A stretch of 64,000 bases of DNA. Origin: Adiantum capillus-veneris (taxonomy: Eukaryota; Streptophyta; Polypodiopsida; Polypodiales; Pteridaceae). Shown one piece after another: positions 1 through 10,699 of this stretch. Positions within the stretch are counted from its first letter, which is position 1, and each line of letters starts with the position of its first letter. Location of the stretch: positions 96,684,842 to 96,748,841 of the forward strand of contig CM043953.1 of the NCBI GenBank assembly GCA_014529385.2. The letters are read 5' to 3'. The notes below the pieces were generated by a model, which searched no databases, was not told the DNA's origin, and saw only the letters and a list, made by a program, of their open reading frames with translations. The position numbers were made by a program, and so were the translations under genes.

Positions 1-2597
1 CATTTTAGAGTAGCAAGTATAACTTTCTCAATATTGCTAGTTTCTTAGGCCAATTGTGTGTATTTTGTAGGTAGTAACCATATCTAATCATAGAGTACAA
101 ACTTGGCTAGATATTGAGTAGTTTCTATGGGTTTCTAGAGGTCATAATGCTAAACCCAGTTTTTTTATGTTTGCTGTATTTAGCACTTTATCATTGCCCC
201 CAAGGTTCCAATCGTAAGAGATCCATTATCCTTTTGACATGCTCCATGACTCCTTTTGAATCCAAAGGCCCAAAGGGAACTAAGAAAACATGTATATAGT
301 ATCTGTATTGAGCGTGACTATAGAAACTTTGATGATAGGTCCGCAGAATGGCAAAAATGCAACTTTTTTGTACCTTTTTTTTTTGCCCCCAAAAAAAAAT
401 AGTGAGGTTAAAACAACCATATGTTTTGGTCACCAACCCATTGAAGTTAACGGGGCATTTTATCTCATGTCCTACAAAAATCCCCACTCTTATTTATATG
501 CAATCAATCGTAAGAAATTGCTGTTTTGGGAAAAATGCATTGGTCCATCAACTTTGGAGACTTGTCGTGACCAAGGGATGAGAAAAATTACAAGTTTCTC
601 ATTTTTTCCATATGTAGTAGTTATTGAACTATAAGCTCATGAAAGGATTTTTCAAAATGAGTGGATCTACTATGGTTTTGGAATTTTTTCCCAAAACCCT
701 GAAAGGACACTTTTATTTCCTGTTAGGTTACCATTCTAGTGTTAAGAAATTGCAATAAAAATGGACTTGTTTACAACCCCTTTCTAAATAAGTTTCCTTG
801 TTGAGGGGATCTCAAATGAGGATGATGTTTGGAAACACCAAGATAACAAATGGAGAATAAAAATATATTAACAAGTGCTCTTAGTTATGTAGGCAGTTCA
901 TACTTACAGAAAGATAGATGTGACATTGGTAGCAATATCAAGGGGCTAGCCCAATACATATGTGTCCTTAAACATCTCGTGAAGTGATCAGAGGTAGAAG
1001 ATTGAGCAGATCTCGTGAACTGATCGGATCAAGGTAGAAGATTCAGCTCATGCCGCAATCTGCACACATGAAAGAGGTGAAGTTGATGAAAGAGGCTTCT
1101 CAAGGCAATGTTCAAATGATGTCGCGGCTCATGGCTTAGCAACATGGCTACTATCATGCCACAGTTCATGACGAGCTCATGGCACAGTAGCACAGTAGCA
1201 TGGTTGACACGTCACCATGTCTCCAGCGTTACTTTTGAATCTTAAAACTAACGTTCCATTTTAAATTTGACGGACCTTGCTGTCAACTTTGACGGGATAA
1301 TTTAGCGTGTACAGTTCCTCTGTGGTTTCTCAAGCTTGCTCAAACTATTGTTCGAGCCTTGTTGCCTTTGGCAACTTATTGCATATCCCTCAAACTATAG
1401 CACGAGTTGCCTTTGACACTTGTTTCTTATTGTAAAAGAATTATCAAGTGCTAGTTGGGGCAAATGATCCTCCTGTTGATAGGCCAAGCCGAAGCTCATG
1501 GGTTTGAGTTTCTTACATGAAGAATGTCCAAAAAAATTTAGTTTTGATTTCTTTGCTCCTGTGGTTTGTTGTTTGCGATGTTTAAGCTACAACTCAAGTA
1601 CTAACATGGGGTTTACACAATGCGGCCAGAATGTTACGTTGCACAGGGGCGTCAAAATGTCGCGATTGCACCTGGTTTTCTGCACGAAAGCTTTCTCTTC
1701 GGTCGGACTTTCCATACCTCTTTCGCGCCCCCCACCCCCCCCCCCCCCGCCACCGCTTGCCCCGTTCCGTGGAAGATTGCATGTCTCTCTCAACATCTCC
1801 CTCTTTTTCACTCTGCCTCCTCCAAGGTCGTTCAGACTAAGCAACGGGCAGGCTTGCAGGTCTAAACCCAACCTGAGTGAAATCTTTGAATTGTGGGTGG
1901 CTCTAAAAGCCTCAATCTCCATTTTGAGCCGTGTCAGAAGACTATACAAGAGAAGTGCTAAGAAAGCCCATGAAGCTCCCAATATTGAGCATAAAGTACC
2001 CCCTTTCCTCCGTATAAGGGTATGCCACCTCTTGTCAATTTGTACATGAAACTTTCTTTCGGGTTTTGGGTTGTCTCTTCTGATAAATATTCTAGCTAAC
2101 TCAAGTTTCAACATTTTAGCTTTACTAAAACTCAATTCCCCCCACTTAACCATCGAAGGCGTTGCAAGTTTCTTCAAATTCTACTTCTCCTTCTAAAACA
2201 CAGCAAAGCTACGTTCACTTGACGATTCAAAAATGAATGTTTCCCATTTCTTTGTATACTCTTGATCCCCATCTAAACATCAAAATTTTCCAAGTTCTTT
2301 GTATACTCCTGATTTCTAGTGCAATGCAACTTATGCAAGTTAGTGGAATTGGACGCCGAACTATTGACAACGATGCAACCTAGCAAAGTTGACACCAATG
2401 GTTGACAATAATGTAGCCTAGCACAATGCAAACTATGCTCTAGAATTTGACATGAATGGCTAACAACAGTGTAACCTAGCACAATGCAACCACCACCACT
2501 CAAGAACTTCGTTCAAAAGAATTTGTCCCAAAATTATGCATTTTTCTCAAAATTCCTAAATATGTCTTGACTCCGTTTTTACCTTTTCTAGCTCATG
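1..2597. other. Left flank without a recognisable gene
   Basis: I see no supported gene here. Open frames are short, overlap on both strands and have no family resemblance. A C-rich run at 1728-1748 makes Pro- or Gly-rich shadow frames on the two strands around 1590-2180. The stretch ends at the 5' LTR of copia-1. Confidence 0.6.
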
Positions 2598-2825
2598 TGT
2601 TACCATATACATGTGGCAGTGATATCTATGAACACACTTAGGACCACCGAGGCATTTTTCCCCTCTTTAGGAGGTTTTTTCCCCCGTGCATTATATATAC
2701 GCCCATCATTCTAGGGCTATCTATCTTTCCATTGCACACTAAGTAATATACTCTCTATTGTATGCCTTGAGCTTCCTTCATCTTCTCCAAGTTGCATGTG
2801 TTTTCTTGCAACCCTAATTCCAACA
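2598..2825 (+). repeat. 5' LTR of copia-1
   Basis: It begins TG and ends CA, and its partner at 14284-14510 is closely similar by eye. It is directly followed by the primer binding site. The same LTR type occurs on the minus strand at 33945-34153. Confidence 0.9.
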
Positions 2826-2827
2826 AT

Positions 2828-2839
2828 TGGTATCAGAGC
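2828..2839 (+). other. Primer binding site of copia-1
   Basis: The sequence TGGTATCAGAGC lies two bases after the LTR end. It is the classic plant copia site complementary to the 3' end of initiator-Met tRNA. Confidence 0.9.
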
Positions 2840-3172
2840 AGGTTGTGTCCACCCAAGATTAATCGCGAGCAGCTCCAGCACACGCCTGCTCACTTTCTCT
2901 GATTTTTGTGAGCTTTGGCGAGCGTTCTCAAGTCGACAAAAATTTTGGGTAATCTCAAAGAGCTTAGTCTGCTCAGTTTTCTTATTTGAGCTCATTTTGT
3001 CCCGTTAGTATTGTGCAAGATATTTCATCATTTTGTGCATAAATTTTGTCAGTGTTGTTTTCTTCATAAAAGGTCCTTACGATCTTCTACGTTTTGTGCT
3101 ATATAGCACGTGTTGTTCTCGCTTTCCTTCTCCTCTTTTTGGGCAGTTTTTACATTAGGTGCAGCACTTACC

Positions 3173-4180
3173 ATGGTTGACAACAACACAGATGTATTCA
3201 AGATGTTTGTTGTTGAGGACAGATTGGATGGGGACAACTATCCTATGTGGTCTTATATGATGCAATATGTTCTTATGTCAAAGGGAATTTGGAACATTGT
3301 GCAAGGCATTGATATACGTCCTGGTTCTGAGGATACAAGCGATGTTGAGGATGTTGTAGGTCTTGCTGCAAGGATTGCTGTTGTTAGAGGTGTTTTCCCT
3401 ATGGCTGAGCAAGCTCGTTGGGATGCAAAGGATGCACAGGCTCATGCATTGATTGCATTGTCTGTGAAGCACACCATTACTCCTCATGTTCATTCATCAA
3501 AATCTACAAAATAGGCTTGGGATATTTTGGTTGGTCTTTATGCAAGTCGCAATGAGGCTAAAATTTCATTAATGTGTAAAGAGCTGAGTCGAAGATTATG
3601 CATGAGGAATATGACATGGACACTTTCCTTGTTGGTGTCAAGGATATCAATGAGCAACTTATTTCTACGGGAAAAGTCATTTCAGACAATTCTCTTGTGC
3701 AGACTATTCTTAATGCCTTGCCAGATTCTTACCAAACTTTTGCTAGTACTTGGAGACCTATGACCCAAGGAAATCATGAAGTTGTCAAGTTTGATGAATT
3801 ATGCACGTTGCTATTGCAAGAGTCACTTTCCAAAAAAAATAGGACTAGATAGCATGCAGTTGAACAAGCCTTTATTAATGCTCAAAGAAAAGGTGGTAAC
3901 AGCAATGCAACGACTTCTTATGGTTCTTCTACGAGTGGAAAATCACTTGTTCCTAATGCTTTTGCTGGAAGCAATTTGTCTGGAAATTCTGGTGATAAGC
4001 ACAAAAAGAAGATGCGTTGCCATAAAGTTAATGGAGACTTGATCAAGAAATGTCCTAAGTTGAAGGCCAAAGAGGCTAAGAGCATTAGGAAGGAAATGGG
4101 GTCTAAGGGGGCCTCTTTATTTTCCATGGGATTAAAAAGGAGATTATGGAAGGAAAAAATGGGTGGATGCCATGTGAACT
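3173..4180 (+). pseudogene. copia-1 gag remnant (UBN2-type gag with zinc knuckle)
   Basis: This encodes the capsid-type gag polyprotein of a Ty1/copia element. The first ATG after the leader gives MVDNNTDVFKMF, followed by the gag hallmark region LDGDNYPMWSYMM. A stop at about 3512 and later frame changes at about 3600 and 3780-3850 break the frame. Downstream frames still read as gag (DSYQTFASTWRP at about 3724) and reach a decayed CCHC knuckle around 4012-4055, read as CHKVNGDLIKKCPK, in which the central Cys and His are lost. Copia-2 has the same gag on the minus strand at 33001-33659. Protease and the integrase core are missing: similarity is lost near 4180-4200 where the foreign block begins. 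Confidence 0.8.
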
Positions 4181-4340
4181 AAAATGGTGGGTATGGCAGG
4201 GCCTAAAAGTAAGTGGTCAAACTTGTACTCTTTTATAAAATATAAAGAGAAAATCTCTTATAAATTCAAAAAACTAAACTTTTCTCTAAATAGTTGAGTA
4301 AAAACCAATCCTTTCTCTCTCTAGTGGCTGCCAGTTTCTC

Positions 4341-4364
4341 CCCCCCCCCCCCCCCCCCCCCCCC
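4341..4364 (+). repeat. Poly-C tract
   Basis: About 24 consecutive C bases lie inside a pyrimidine-rich stretch (4300-4760) that has no convincing gene. Confidence 0.95.
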
Positions 4365-4773
4365 TTTTCTAAAAGGGGCTCCCTCCAAAAACGTGATGAT
4401 CATTCCCTCCCTCTCCCTCTACTGTACCATCTCTCACTTCTCTTCACTTCACCTTGCAAGTTGCTTCTCTTTCCTTCCTTTCAATTTTTCCTCCCAAAAG
4501 CTCTGCAGCAGAAGTTTGAACCTCCTTTCCCTCCTCAAGCTTACTGCATTCTTGAGGGTTGCATTCTCCTCAAGCTGAAGTTCTCCATTTCTCCATGGGC
4601 CTCACTAAACACCTCTACCTAAAGCTAAAGATCTGCAGCATATCCTTTTGCTAGATCATTCCTCTTTCTTTCCTCAACAAGTTTCCTACTCCTTCTCCAT
4701 TAAGCTCTCTAGAGAGGATCTACTTTCCTCTCAAGATTTGCAACATTATCTTCTCCATTAAGTCAACAAGCAG

Positions 4774-5703
4774 GTGGAGCAGTATAGTAGTAAGTGGCAT
4801 CCTTTACCTTTGTGTACCATCAAGAATCTTGCTCTTGATACAGCTGAGAACATGGATGTGCAATGCCTAATCACAAGTGTTTGTCTGCAGGTTGTGCCAC
4901 TATTCCCCATGGAATCATCAAGTACTCGACGACCTAGGAGTGTCATTGACTCCATTTCATGCAGCAATGTACAAGACGACAATGGATATTGGGTGATGAT
5001 GGAGTTCAAACGAATGATGTGGGTCACAATGTAGCCCAGCTCAAGAGGTGCACACAAGGTCTCAAGGAAACACATGGCTTTTGGAGCACACCATTGGAAG
5101 GGAAGAATCATGGAGTTCAAGCAAACACAAGACGGCAAGAGGCTTGCGAAGGTGTAGCATGTGTATGTTGCTTCACAACTAAAGCTAGAGACAGCAATGG
5201 CTCCATTGAGGTTTCCTAGAAATTGTAATTTTACTCCTCTTTCAAGTTTTTCGGTCGTCTATTTAGTATTTTTGCCTTGTTTGTTGCTTTTGATGACCAT
5301 AAGATTTCCATTGCTTGTTCATGTTTGCAGATGTTTTTCCATCCGATTTTGTACAGTGGGAGCCAATAGAGTCCTTCACAAGAACTTTTGAGGTCATCCA
5401 CATTGAGCTTGGCAAGCTCCTCTATGCTGGTTGTCCATCCTCTGAGCTTGCCTCACGTGACATTTTTTTTTATACTCATACTTATGTCACACCTAAGCAA
5501 AATGGGTATGGTAATCTTTCTCTAATTCACTCGCCAACCTTGGAGAGTTTGGAATGGCCTAAGCTAGATAGTGCCTTGATTACAACAACCAAAAGGAGAA
5601 TCAAGGCAGATATGCAAGCAGGAATGAAGTACACATATGGTTCCCACAAAGACACGATAGCATGGTTTATGTCTCTTCATGTGTTTGTGTTTGTATTTTG
5701 ACT
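4774..5703 (+). pseudogene. Unrecognised coding remnant, possibly spliced
   Basis: I do not recognise this. Open frames at 4774-5034 and 5315-5701 have amino-acid-like composition (for example PSDFVQWEPIESF early in the second). They are separated by a pyrimidine-rich stretch ending in tgtttgcag at about 5330, which could be a splice acceptor. No domain, signal peptide or membrane segment stands out. It may be one gene with an intron, carried in the block inside copia-1, or chance open frames. The sequence 5704-6500 that follows is AT-rich with no supported feature. Confidence 0.25.
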
Positions 5704-6509
5704 TCAGAGTGTTCACAAGACACCAACAATGTGGACTTGTGAAGAGGGAAGTGCGATCAATGAATTCCTTGTTGCAAGTGGATAGGAGACTAAGGTGGTC
5801 AACTACCACAGAGATAGAATCAAGTGTTGTGTAGTTGCCCAATGTGGTGTTCAGATACCATATTGTGAAGCAAAGCTTGTTAATGGTCTTTCCCTATAGA
5901 AGATGGAAGCTGACGATGGGAGAATGGAGGCACTAGACTCTGATGTTGCTACTAGAGAATTAGTAGACATGTAAATACGTCTCCACGATGATACAATGCA
6001 CCACATTATAGTGAATAATGATTGGCACCTCAGTTACCTTTGTGAGTATCTTAATCTCATATATACCTTGCCCAAGCAATATCTCTTTATAATCAGTGAA
6101 AAGTTTGTTCACTCCAAAAAAGAGAAGAGCTTTTTGTGTGAAAACATTCCATTTTCGCGATATATTTTTGTAAAATCTTGTAATGACAGGGATTTTGCTC
6201 CCATTAATACATATGGTATTTTAAATTTTGTTTCTGTGAATACTTGTTTATTCTCAACTTGTTCAAGTTTTTGATTGAAACGTGCAATTACTTGATGTGG
6301 AGCACAAATGCTTTCAATGCTTTGTCGCGTGATTTTGTTTAAAATTATATTTTTAAGTTATGTTGATGTTAATTTTAAGTGCTTTTTTAAAAAGTGACTT
6401 TTGGGTATTTAAGTGACTTTCTGGGTTTTAAACGTCATTTCTCACATTCACAAAACTCTAGCTTTAAGCTCTCTTCGCATCTACACTTCTCACACAATTA
6501 GAAAAGGTA

Positions 6510-7404
6510 GGACTTGTAGATCAAGCACATGAATTACTCAGTGTGTTTGAGAGGACAATTGACATGCAGGACACTCCCAACCTTCATGCAGAGGCATTTG
6601 AAAGCTTTCTTGACTACATGGAGTAGCACATGGAAGAATATGCCATAATCTTTGAGGGATCGGGCATAGCGTGGTTACCAGTGGATTTCCTCAAGCATCT
6701 CTATGTGGCCGACAAAAACCTTCGCTTTCTCTTGTTGAGGTTTATTAAAGATCTCATGGAACGGAACTACAAGACAGAGGATGAAGATGATCTCATAGAT
6801 TTGGGCATGGGATGCATAGGCACCCAATTCATTTTTTGGGACATGGTTCTGGTCTTACTTGTGCTTGAGGGCATGGATAAGGGAAAATCAAAGGAAAAGA
6901 TCAACCATAGACCACTTGTGACCATTGTGGAGGAATCAAATGAAGTTATCGAAGAGATTGATGAGCAGACTGAAGCATCTATGGCATTCATCCTCTTACA
7001 AGATCCTAGCTCCACTGAGGAGGAAGATTGGATGATAGAGGGAGATGAAGTTCTAGAGGAGGTCCTGACCTCCAAATTCTCACTTTGCATGAAGTGGTGC
7101 TCCTTGACGACATTGCCAAAACAATAGGACTCAGAGAAGATGAGTTGCTCGTAGTGCTTGTTATCTATGCGGGCATGAAGGATCCCAATGGAAAGGAAGA
7201 GAAAGTCAATTTTCAAATTGACTTTGAAGACCAAGGTCTCTTAGCAAGCCTCTCTCTCCTCCCCAATGAAAACAAACAGAAGTTGATGCAAACAATAGTA
7301 AGTACAGTTGTGGAAATCATATCATGTGCCTCTTTGTACGAAAGCGTATCGAAAAGCGCTTTTCATCCACACAAACCACTGATCGCAATCGGTAGAGATG
7401 ATTG
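6510..7404 (+). pseudogene. Unrecognised acidic protein, frameshifted
   Basis: I do not recognise this family. Reading from about 6510, one frame runs to a TAG just before 6630 and continues to 7127. It then appears to shift into the frame of 7085-7405, so a product of roughly 290 residues can be traced. It is rich in Glu and Asp (blocks such as TEDEDDLID and SSTEEEDWM) with hydrophobic helices between, which suggests a soluble helical protein. At least one stop and one frameshift mean it is no longer intact. It lies on the strand opposite to the histone-like and transposase-like remnants, so it may be a second gene of the same element or an older neighbour. Confidence 0.35.
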
Positions 7405-8061
7405 ATTTATCATCAATCTTACAAAGAAAAATCTTGAAGAGAAGGATGAGAAAACTTAGGTAAACAAATCTTAACCTAGTAGATTGTCTATTATTTCTTA
7501 CTACAAGTGTTAAAGTCATTTAAAATGCTTTGCAGACGGCATACCATGTTGATAAGTTTACAATGTGTACTGGAGGTTCATGCAATGTGCCGATGGGTAG
7601 GGATAGTTTGCTTTGGCATACCTGAGCCACCTGGGGCCATAAGTTCTTAGAGTTGCACAGATAGAGTTCTCCAAAAATGGTTCTACGGAGCTACTAAAGT
7701 GCAAAGCATTAAGTGCCATACTCCTTGAAGATTCCCTCACCCTAAATGATCACAAATGTATATTGGTGTACTGAGAGATAACATTGTACACCTGTACAAG
7801 CAAGCACTCAAGCTCAGTCCTCTCCCATTGCGCCTTGAGCCTAGGTCAAGGGTTGACAAACCCAGAGAAAATTGTAAAATCCCTTGGCGTCAAGTCAGTT
7901 ATTCACTCCATACCCACAGATGTACTTTGTAGTAAAACTAATCGACCATGATGTAATATCCAATCAATACATAATAATTGTTTTTGTCAACGATTTCTGT
8001 CAACATTCAATACTTGTTCTTTTTTTAATTCATATTGTCCAACAAATTTCATTTATGCAAC
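7405..8061. other. Gene-poor stretch
   Basis: No supported gene or RNA is seen. Open frames are short and appear on both strands with no family resemblance. Confidence 0.5.
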
Positions 8062-8375
8062 ACATGCACAGAACCTCAAATATGCAACCACCCATTGGAT
8101 GGGGGGTACATCTCACTGATTCTTTTACAAAACCGAGCACGAGGGGGCATACAAGGTCAACCCGACCACCAATGAGCACGGTGGTGCCCGACGGGGTCGA
8201 ATGGGGCAAGAAAAAGCCCATGTGCACCATGGCGCATAGGGAGCAGATCTGTCATTGGTGGTCCAATGACCCCATACTCCCCCCCCCCCCCCCCCATCGC
8301 TCGATTTCGCAAAAGAATCACCAAGATGTGCCCCTCGATCGATGGATAGTTGCATGTTCGAGGTTCTGTGCATGT
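8062..8375. repeat. Foldback (long inverted repeat), possible MITE
   Basis: The left arm begins ACATGCACAGAACCTC at 8062. The right arm ends GAGGTTCTGTGCATGT at 8375, which is its exact reverse complement. The arms continue inward with mismatches: AAAAGAATCA near 8300 pairs with TGATTCTTTT near 8118, and GGTGGTC near 8256 pairs with GACCACC near 8164. Arm length is at least 78 bp and may be about 110 bp, so most of the unit can fold into a hairpin. A poly-C run (8280-8295) interrupts the right arm. No clear flanking duplication was found. Confidence 0.75.
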
Positions 8376-8591
8376 CGACACCGCCGCACGGGCCCTGTGT
8401 CGTGGTGGTCAGCTTAAATTTAACATACCCAACAATTCAAATACTTATAAAAAACAATGTACAAAATCAAGTTGAACAATTGCACCGAATGGTAGAAATT
8501 CAATATTTGATATTATATGAAAAGATTAAAAATTTCATCAAGAGAGAGTACATGGAATAAACTATTTCTGATGAAGGCATCCTTCATTTTA

Positions 8592-9355
8592 TAGATTGAT
8601 TGCTAAAGCTTAATCCGTATTTTCCAATGTTATACGCTTAGCATGCACCATACAAGAAACACCATCCTAAAAGAGCTCCACCAAAATGTCTTCGGCGCCA
8701 TCCTGTAGGGCCAGTAAAGTTGCATGTTGTATACGTGTAATTGAATCGCTATATTCGTCCATTATCTCTCTCACCACCCGGGGGAAGGCCGCTTTGGGTA
8801 TGATTGGCTTAGTGCTCTTTTGATATTTTCTAATCTTGTGCAAAGCAACTGTGTTTGGCTTCCATCTTTGCTTTTTTTGTGTTGTTGGTGCTGGTGGAGA
8901 AGCCGCCTGCCTGACCCATTGAGGAGGATCATATTTATAATTTTTCCTCCTCTCCTCTTGGGCCTGTTGTTTTTCAAGTGTCATCTTGTCCTTTTTTCTC
9001 TTTGCACATTGCTTGGCTCTTTGAGATATTTTTGAAGGCCTTGACACCCAGCCTTTGCTTGTTGGGTGGCTTGAGCTCTATCCTCTGTCACCTTTCTCTC
9101 TGCCTCTACTCGTGCTTGTAAGTTTGCCAAATGAGAGCTCTTGGTCTCAGCTCTCTACCCTTCCTTTTGCTCTCTCTGTCTCCTTTGCTCTTCTTGCACT
9201 CTTTGTGCTTCCTTCTTAGCTGCCTCTTTCTTTTCCATCTCCCTCATTCTTTTCTTCCTCTTGGCCTCTCGTGCTTTAGAAACCGGTTCGCTTGGTATTA
9301 CCTTGATTACTCTTTGTTTGACTTGCGGTGCAAATCTTTGCAGCGTGGTTTCCAC
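8592..9355 (-). pseudogene. Histone H3-like (CenH3-like) gene with long charged tail, broken
   Basis: Read on the minus strand, 9047-8667 contains the start of an H3 fold: WKPNTVALHKIRKYQKST matches the H3 alpha-N region, FPRVVREI alpha-1 and LLALQDGAEDILVELF alpha-2. A TAG at 8669-8667 interrupts it. The same frame then continues with VHAKRITLENTD, matching H3 loop 2 and its HAKR motif. A TAA at 8612-8610 and a last short segment ending ALAINL follow. Loop 1 appears one residue longer than canonical H3, and AED-LV-LF resembles CenH3 more than the canonical EAYLVGLF. Upstream (9355 to about 9050) a Lys/Glu-rich coiled-coil tail (KAREAKRKKRMREMEKKEA) joins through a TAG and a one-base frameshift. 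An even longer Pro/Gln-rich start may reach about 9700. A host histone would be packaged in nucleosomes. This copy has at least three breaks and lies inside a mobile block. Confidence 0.75.
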
Positions 9356-10699
9356 GGTGGCATAAGCACCAGTTGTTGTGACAGTAGACTAGAGCTCCTG
9401 ATTTTGAAGCGGACCTTGGTATTCTTCTTCTGTTGCTCTTGTTTCTTGTGTGGCTCTGTGTAGAGATGAAATTGGTGGGGGGTCTTGCAAGGTGTGAGGC
9501 TAGCATGGTTTAATGGTCCGAGATCACCAAAAATATGTCTCATGGTGGTTAAATCATCTGGATTTCATGGTTGGAGAGGCTGTTGGGTGTTTGGAGCGGG
9601 TTGGGGTGTTGGGTTATCCACTTGTGATTGGGGATGTGAATTTGAAGCTATAGATTTTGCATGAGATTCTGGCTACGGATTTTCTATGATGTGAGTGGTT
9701 GTGGTGGTATTGATGTGCATAGTGCCAATCTACTCATGTAAATCATCCATGTGGTGCAAGATATGAGTGCGTGCACATTTGTACTCAAGTGGATCTTCTA
9801 GAATGTGCAAGCAAGAAATGAACTTCAAGTTGTGAGTTTTGACTTATATAGTACTAATTTTTTTTAAAATAACTTAGAAACTCAGTAATACTAATAAAAA
9901 TTTTAAAAAACTCCAAAATAGACAAAATTTGACCCATGGAACCACTGATTGGGGTGTCAACAAATCACGTGGCATTATAATGCATGTTTACAATAGAAGT
10001 GGTTAGTGTTATAATTTACTGGTTTTCCAGCCAACGCCTGCCATTTTGTCGCCTTGTCTCCAACCATCGTTGGAATCGATCTTTTGCACTAGAAGCATGA
10101 TAAGATTGTGATCGTCTCAAGATAGCCACTTTCTCTATTCTGCATTTCAAAATTCTTTGCACTTTAGTCTTCTTCCTTTATCTCCCCGCTAAAACTCTAT
10201 AGAACCAGTTGAACATTTCGTGTAGGGCATTGCTCTTTTTCCTCCCACCTTCATGCCGTGTATTTTTTAAATACACTGTTTTGCTTGATAGTGTGAGCGC
10301 TCCATTCCTTGGCTACTCCAAATGCCCAATGAACCGAAAGTGTCAAGAAAAAATGAGCTATGAGGAAAAATAATGTGCTGAAAAAATAATAAAACTTTAG
10401 TTCAAACACTGATGTTTTTTTACTGCAAAGACAAAGTGTTCAACCCCCCAGGCATCCACCATTTGCATTGTGAAACTATTGATTACAAACTTTAAGGTGG
10501 ATATCTCAACATAGGTTAGCTTTGCCTTTTTGTTACCTCTGTGTCACACACCTTTTTCACAATTGAAACTCATTGGGACTTTGGGAGTCAGAATAGTCTG
10601 AAAGCAAATACCTAGCTTTACTACCACCCATGCATATTTTATTAGGACGATCATGTGTACTTCTCCATGTAGGCCAACACTTGATAGAATAGATTTGAG
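9356..10699. other. Stretch between histone-like and transposase-like remnants
   Basis: The minus-strand frame at 9543-9307 (IFGDLGPLNHASL) may be the N-terminal extension of the histone-like gene in another frame. From 9850 to 10699 I see AT-rich sequence without a supported gene. Confidence 0.3.

Noticed and set aside
1587-2177. Minus-strand 196-residue frame with a Gly run, and its + strand Pro-rich partner
   Set aside because: Created by a poly-C run. No conserved domain, and equally long frames on both strands.
5996-6274. 92-residue + frame as a gene
   Set aside because: AT-rich composition, no start context, no domain. Most likely chance.
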